DNA from: Mytilus galloprovincialis
Lineage: Eukaryota > Mollusca > Bivalvia > Mytilida > Mytilidae
Direction: 5' to 3'
Length of the DNA: 64,000 nt
Assembly (NCBI RefSeq): GCF_965363235.1
Contig: NC_134843.1
Coordinates: 92,289,795-92,353,794, forward strand
The position numbers and the translations under genes are program-made. The stretch's first letter is position 1. Every line of letters begins with the position of its first letter. The notes beneath the pieces are model-generated. The model saw only the letters and a list, made by a program, of their open reading frames with translations, was not told the origin of the DNA and did no database searches. Below are positions 59,498 to 64,000 of this stretch, one piece after another.

Positions 59498-60184
59498 AGT
59501 TGTGCCAAATACGGCTAAGGTAATCTATGCCTGGGATAAGAAAATCCTTAGTTTTTCGAAAAATTCAAAGTTTTGTAAACAGGAAATTTATAGAAATGAT
59601 CACGTTATTGATATTCATGTCAACAACAAGGTGTTGACTACTGGGCTGGTAATACCTTCGGAGACGAAACGTCACCCGCAGTGGCATCGACCCAGTGGTG
59701 TAAATAGTTATCAAAAGTACCAGGATTATAACATTTTCCTATTAATGGGGAATCTAAATCAGAATCTAGAGGATAATAAACAAACAAAGTAAAAGATGAA
59801 CAAGACTTATAGTAAACAGACAATAGAAACTTTTTGTTGAAAAAAATAAATGTGATCAATGTGTTTGAAAACAGACATAATGTACAATAACATATCATTT
59901 TAAAACATAACTTTGTGGGCATAAATGGAAATTTGAAGTGATTTTTTTGCAATATCTAAATGCAGTACACAAGTTCTAAATTTATAAAAATTTTCATGAA
60001 ATTCCGAAATGTTCTTACTTTATTGATCATGGTTCTTTTCTAGTAAATATACAATAACGGTACTAATATACAGTAAACAGGACACTTACAATTTCATAAA
60101 TCTGTGGAAAATCTCAATGCTGCTTAATAATATTCATATACACACATAAATTTGAATTTTTATGTAAATCTATCACATCAAATT
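59498..60184. repeat. Spacer between fossil and right arm, with a dispersed repeat
   Basis: 59498-59790 has an open frame with KVIYAWDKKIL and SETKRHPQWHRPSGVNSYQK. A related string (GTCAAATACGGCTATGTTTT, GGGATAAGAACATCC) occurs at 62800-62840, so this is a dispersed repeat, not a confirmed gene. 60050-60184 resembles the NUDT19 3' flank at 12920-13050 (CAATGCTGCTTAATAATATT). Confidence 0.5.
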
Positions 60185-60229
60185 TCGAATGATATTGATA
60201 TATTCTTCAACAATGAATCACTTCTGATC

Positions 60230-60480
60230 CTAGTCTTTAAAACCATGCCCTAGGCATCCAAGGAAAGACAAATCAGTTACAGGTATAACATGTCCATCGC
60301 CTTGAGTCACATTACACAGGATTTTAACATCATAAACAAAATCTCCGTGACTTTCTTTGTCTTTTTGTACATAACGAGTATGATGTGGATATTTCTGATG
60401 AACTTCACTCCAAGTTCCTGGTATAACGAGTGGTTCCTTAGCACCATAGATATCTGGATCCTCTGGGTAAAGATCATCCC
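60230..60480 (-). pseudogene. NUDT19: Duplicate of the NUDT19 terminal exon, right arm, frame open
   Basis: After TATTCAG on minus it reads DDLYPEDPDIYGAKEPLVIP, SEVHQKYPHHTRY, KDKESHGDFVYDVKILCNVT and QGDGHVIPVTDLSFLG without interruption to TAG (60232-60230). The last residues (CLGHGFKD) are in a different frame from the parent ending (MPRARF). No other NUDT19 exons are found between here and 64000. It could be the last exon of a gene copy that continues beyond the window, but the LTR fossil beyond makes an orphan more likely. Confidence 0.8.
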
Positions 60481-61605
60481 CTGAATAGAAATTAAACCAT
60501 CAAAACAATATATGTATTTACTTTGTTGTTTTCAGTTTCACAGCTTTAAATAAAACATATATCTAAGGGTTAAAATAAAGTAAACATGGTTTATGTCTGA
60601 CGTATTTTTTTCGTAAATTGTATTTTAACTAAGGCCGTTTTTTGTTTGTTTGAATTGCATCACATTTTTCATGTTAGGGCCTTTAATAGATGACTATATG
60701 GTTTGAGTTTTCCCCATCGTTGATACATACAGTGACCTATAAATATAGAATAATGGCATTTTTCTTTTTGATGCTGACATGATCAGCAAGAATATCAAGA
60801 ATATCATGTGAGCAGAAAATTGTTATTTTTTTATTTATTTTTTTTTTGGGGGGGGGGACGGGGGAATGTGTGAGTTGCAGACTTGTTTTTGACTAATTAA
60901 GGGGGTGGAGAAGCAGACTTGTTTTTGACTAATTTATTTATAAATAGTCCAATTGGGTGAGCATATTTAAAGAGACTTTTGTTAAAATTAGGTTTTAGAA
61001 AATGCAAAATCAATGCAGTATTTTTAGAATTATATTGTAATGACTCGGCCAAGCGAAATTCCTTTGAACATGTTGAAAACATGTGTATTTTCTTCCAAGC
61101 ACCTGTTATCGGCTATGATATGATTTTAGGCTATTTAAAAGTTTGGCACTTGTTCTCACCTTTTTAATTCAATTAGTTATGATTTCATTGTCCTATTCAT
61201 TCCGTTTTCCCAGTGTTCAATCATTTTTATTCAGGTATAATCGAGATAACTTATGTAGTTACTTTCACTTTTGTGCATCAGCCGCTATTTCCAGCACAAT
61301 GATATTTGTGTATTGATTATGCAATGAGGTTGACGGTGAACTTTATGTACCACTAGCGTAAAACAGTGTATGAATACTATAGCGGTTGTAGATCGATTAT
61401 CACAAGATTATTGTATTAAAACGATATTAATTATGATTGTAAATTGTACTAAGATGATTTTTATGTTCCGAAAACATACTGTTTACGTTTTAATGTACAT
61501 AATTCTAGCAATCAGGGATTCTTTTCGTACTTATCAGGCCCGTTCCCAGTTTCCCCGTTCGTTCCCCAGTCAAGAATCGTTCGTTACCCCGATAGCCCCG
61601 TCGGG

Positions 61606-61613
61606 TATAAAAA
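61606..61613 (+). promoter_or_regulatory. TATA-type core promoter candidate in the inverted-repeat arm
   Basis: TATAAAAA lies in a GC-richer island (CCGATAGCCCCGTCGGG just before; CACCTGTTTGTCAGGGGCTC and AGTCAGTCCTTGAGAGACG after). The mirrored copy is at 56276-56283 on minus. No linked frame is seen. It could be a host promoter or the promoter of a solo repeat. Confidence 0.4.
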
Positions 61614-61861
61614 GCTTGCACCTGTTTGTCAGGGGCTCTTCCTACCTAGTCAGTCCTTGAGAGACGTTGCTTTATTTTCGGTTAGTCATATTTAGCAGAC
61701 GCTGATATTTTATCATGTATTTCATGAGATTTTAAGCAGTTTTACTGCAATTTAAAACATTTGGCTTTTTAAATACACATTTGTGTAGCTCTTTCAATTG
61801 TTAGTGCAGTTGATTTATCTAAATTACCAAATATTTGGACATGTTCTGTTCATTATAAGTC

Positions 61862-62931
61862 TTAGTATTCTAGGACTTAGATCAGAATCAAAAATTGATT
61901 TATTATAATTGTACATATAAATAGCAAGTCTATTTATTCAGGCTAGTTTTCATTTGCTAACCTGTTTCTTTGAGGTAAACGGATTAAAGTTACATGCCTT
62001 CCCCATTCCCCTTTCCCCCTCCCATTTTGTTAAGGACATTTTGTTAAGTATCCTGTTTGCTGAGATTTTCCAGCATTCAGAGAGAATATTTGTAATTCCT
62101 GTATATTTGTTAGGCTAAGTAAAAGCAACAGTAGTATACCGCTGTTCAAAACTCATAAATCCATGGACAAAAATCAAAATCGGGGTAACAAACTAAAACC
62201 GAGGGAAACGCATTAAATATAAGAGGAGAACAACGACACAACACTAAAATGTAACACACACAGAAACGGACCAAGCATCAGACAAAATCCCACGAGAATA
62301 ACAAATATAACATCAAAACCAAATACATGAATTTGGGATAGACAAGTACCGTGACACGTCTTATCGCAATGTGAAATTACACTCAAAAATAAGAGAAAAC
62401 AAACGACGCAACGTTAAAATGTAACACACACAGAAACGAACAATAATATAACAATGGCCATATTCCTGACTTGGTACAGGACATTTTTAAAGGAAAAAAT
62501 GGTGGGTTGAACCTGGTTTTGTGGCATGCCAAACCTCGCACTTTAATGGCTATGTTAAATATAACATTGAAATGACAACATCATATTACTGGACTACAAT
62601 ACAAATAAATAGGAGAACGTATTAGACAAAGAAACACATGATTAATGGATAACAAAAGACATCAGGTTTAAATTCATTACGCCAAAAACGTGCCTCGTCC
62701 ACACAAGACTTACAAGTGACGCCCAGATATAAAAGATCGAAAGTGAAAAAAAGTACAAAGTTGTACACACCGAAGATCAAAAGTTGAAAAAGGTTGTGTC
62801 AAATACGGCTATGTTTTTATGCTTGGGATAAGAACATCCTTATTATTTAGAACAATTAATGCTATTGCAAACTAAGAATTGTAAGGAGCTAGAATAATTA
62901 AACTTCACTTTTTAAATACTCTCAGTCTCAA
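61862..62931 (+). repeat. Spacer with a dispersed non-coding repeat (62115-62800)
   Basis: GCAACAGTAGTATACCGCTG, AACAAACTAAAACCGAGGGA, TAAGAGGAGAACAACGACAC and TAACACACACAGAAACG (the last twice, about 150 bp apart) define a repeat also inserted at 20297-20432 on minus. Near 62670 it has TACGCCAAAAACGTGCCTCG. No coding frame, and the family is not named. Confidence 0.6.
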
Positions 62932-64000
62932 TGATTGAAGTTTGTCTTCCTGTGCTTACTTCAGAAGGTTAAAGTCTATTAAATAATATAACAAAGTACT
63001 GTTATTTTTAATGCATAATTTATTAGAAGATAATAGTTATATTTAAAATATAGATATTATATACATAAATTATTAGGTAGTTGGTTGAACACTGTGGCAA
63101 AATAACTGGATACATATTTGGAAATATATTCTGAAAAGTTGTAAAACTGTAATTTGTTTCTCTGTGATACTTATATAATTATATAAAATGATTTACGTAT
63201 AATACACAATTATGCTTGTAAATTCCTTGTTTATTTGTCAGTAAACTTACACAATAATAGTCCAGTCTGGTCTCTGGTTGTTGGTGTCATAACACTGTCT
63301 CATGGGAGAATAGATCCTCTTGCTATGCCTAGACAAGAGACTATTTGATCGTCAGATAGATAATATTCATTTGTGGAATAGTCTGATGGTACTGTCCTTA
63401 AAGTTTCCACTTCTTGAGTGTTAGTTTATATTCGATTCCAAGTTAGAGGTGCCGCCTCTATTTTACTGTGTCATGCTGTTCTATAAACTACACGATAGAA
63501 AGTGCGTATAAATACACAGACTATTACGTATTTGAATATTCTTTACCCCTATTGTTCTCCTTATTTGAGTTTCTTGTTAAATATAAAGTGAAGTTAATGT
63601 GTCAGAAGTATTTTAACCCTGTTGGTCTAGTAATATAAAGAACACCCGTATTTAAACCATTCTCTGTTTTAGACTAGCTTATTCTAGTCTATTAAGGTTC
63701 CCTGTGTACCTGTAAACACAGGTGGTGGCAGCAAAGGAACAAGACACCCGTTTGGCCAGTTATTACATTGGTGGCAGCGGTGGGATACTCCATATCTACA
63801 GAGTATCCAGTGATACGAACCCATACCTAAAAATAGTAATACAAATAAACAGAGATGGTGAAAACAAAATCAACCAGAGACCACAGTGGTGAAGACACCT
63901 ATGACACAGAAATAAATATTGAAAACAGTGAAGATTTTGAGTCATCTGATGAGTGTACAGCAGATACCACAGTTGTTCAAAGACCAACCACGAGCAAGAG
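62932..64000 (+). mobile_element. LTR-retroelement fossil (Ty3/Gypsy-like), second copy, runs off the window
   Basis: LTR 62932-63767 (TG...CA, about 836 bp), primer-binding site 63769-63786 identical to the copy at 58694-58711, and gag start codon at 63855. It lies in the opposite orientation to the copy at 57711-59497 and shares its LTR and leader with several indels. Only the 5' end is inside the window, so whether the element is whole cannot be judged. Confidence 0.75.

Larger units (their letters stand above)
60185..61861 (-). repeat. Inverted repeat, right arm (pair 56029-57710)
   Basis: Mirror of the left arm, with the same contents in reverse: NUDT19 terminal exon copy (60230-60480), 40.8-kb-type sequence, a G-run (60849-60857) opposite the C-run, and the TATA sequence on plus (61606). 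Similarity stops at TCATTATAAGTC near 61861. Confidence 0.9.

Noticed and set aside
59502-59792. 96-codon frame with KVIYAWDKKIL and HPQWHRPSG
   Set aside because: A related string occurs again near 62800, so it is a dispersed repeat. No known domain could be assigned.

Overview
The window is AT-rich animal DNA with short exons, long introns and many short interspersed repeats. Its two clearest genes are of host metazoan type. The SINE tails, the ~160-bp tandem-repeat elements and several dispersed repeats look like those of bivalve molluscs, probably a mussel (Mytilidae). That placement rests on family recognition, not on a search.

Layout. 1-2.35 kb holds two LINE 3' fragments and a terminal-inverted-repeat (TIR) element packed with a palindromic motif. 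A five-exon gene for a RING-finger membrane protein lies on + (2739-5885). 8.7-11.4 kb is one copy of a segmental duplication whose second copy is at 48.4-50.8 kb; copy 1 runs into a 13-unit, 51-bp minisatellite. A NUDT19-like Nudix hydrolase lies on - (13457-17355) and is broken by several frameshifts. 17.6-21.9 kb is decayed tandem DNA. The prolidase gene PEPD (+, 21964-38765) is complete: 16 exons and 495 codons, all five metal ligands in place. Its introns hold a 44-bp minisatellite made of repeated 5' splice sites, a decayed second copy of exon 10 only 33 bp after the true one, and several repeat arrays.

From 39 kb onward there is no intact host gene. The region is built from miniature inverted-repeat elements (MITEs), SINEs, ~160-bp arrays, four fragments of a Penelope-like retroelement (one with its GIY-YIG nuclease ahead of the reverse transcriptase), an L1-type LINE, and a 1.7-kb inverted repeat (56029-57710 and 60185-61861). 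Each arm of that repeat carries the last exon of NUDT19 plus a TATA-type sequence. Two 5' ends of one LTR-retroelement fossil, in opposite orientation, lie between and beyond the arms.

The RING protein, NUDT19 and PEPD show no obvious functional link. NUDT19 and PEPD are divergently oriented 4.6 kb apart. The main biological points are the PEPD splice-site architecture, the domain order of the Penelope-like element, and the spread of NUDT19 terminal exons by duplication.
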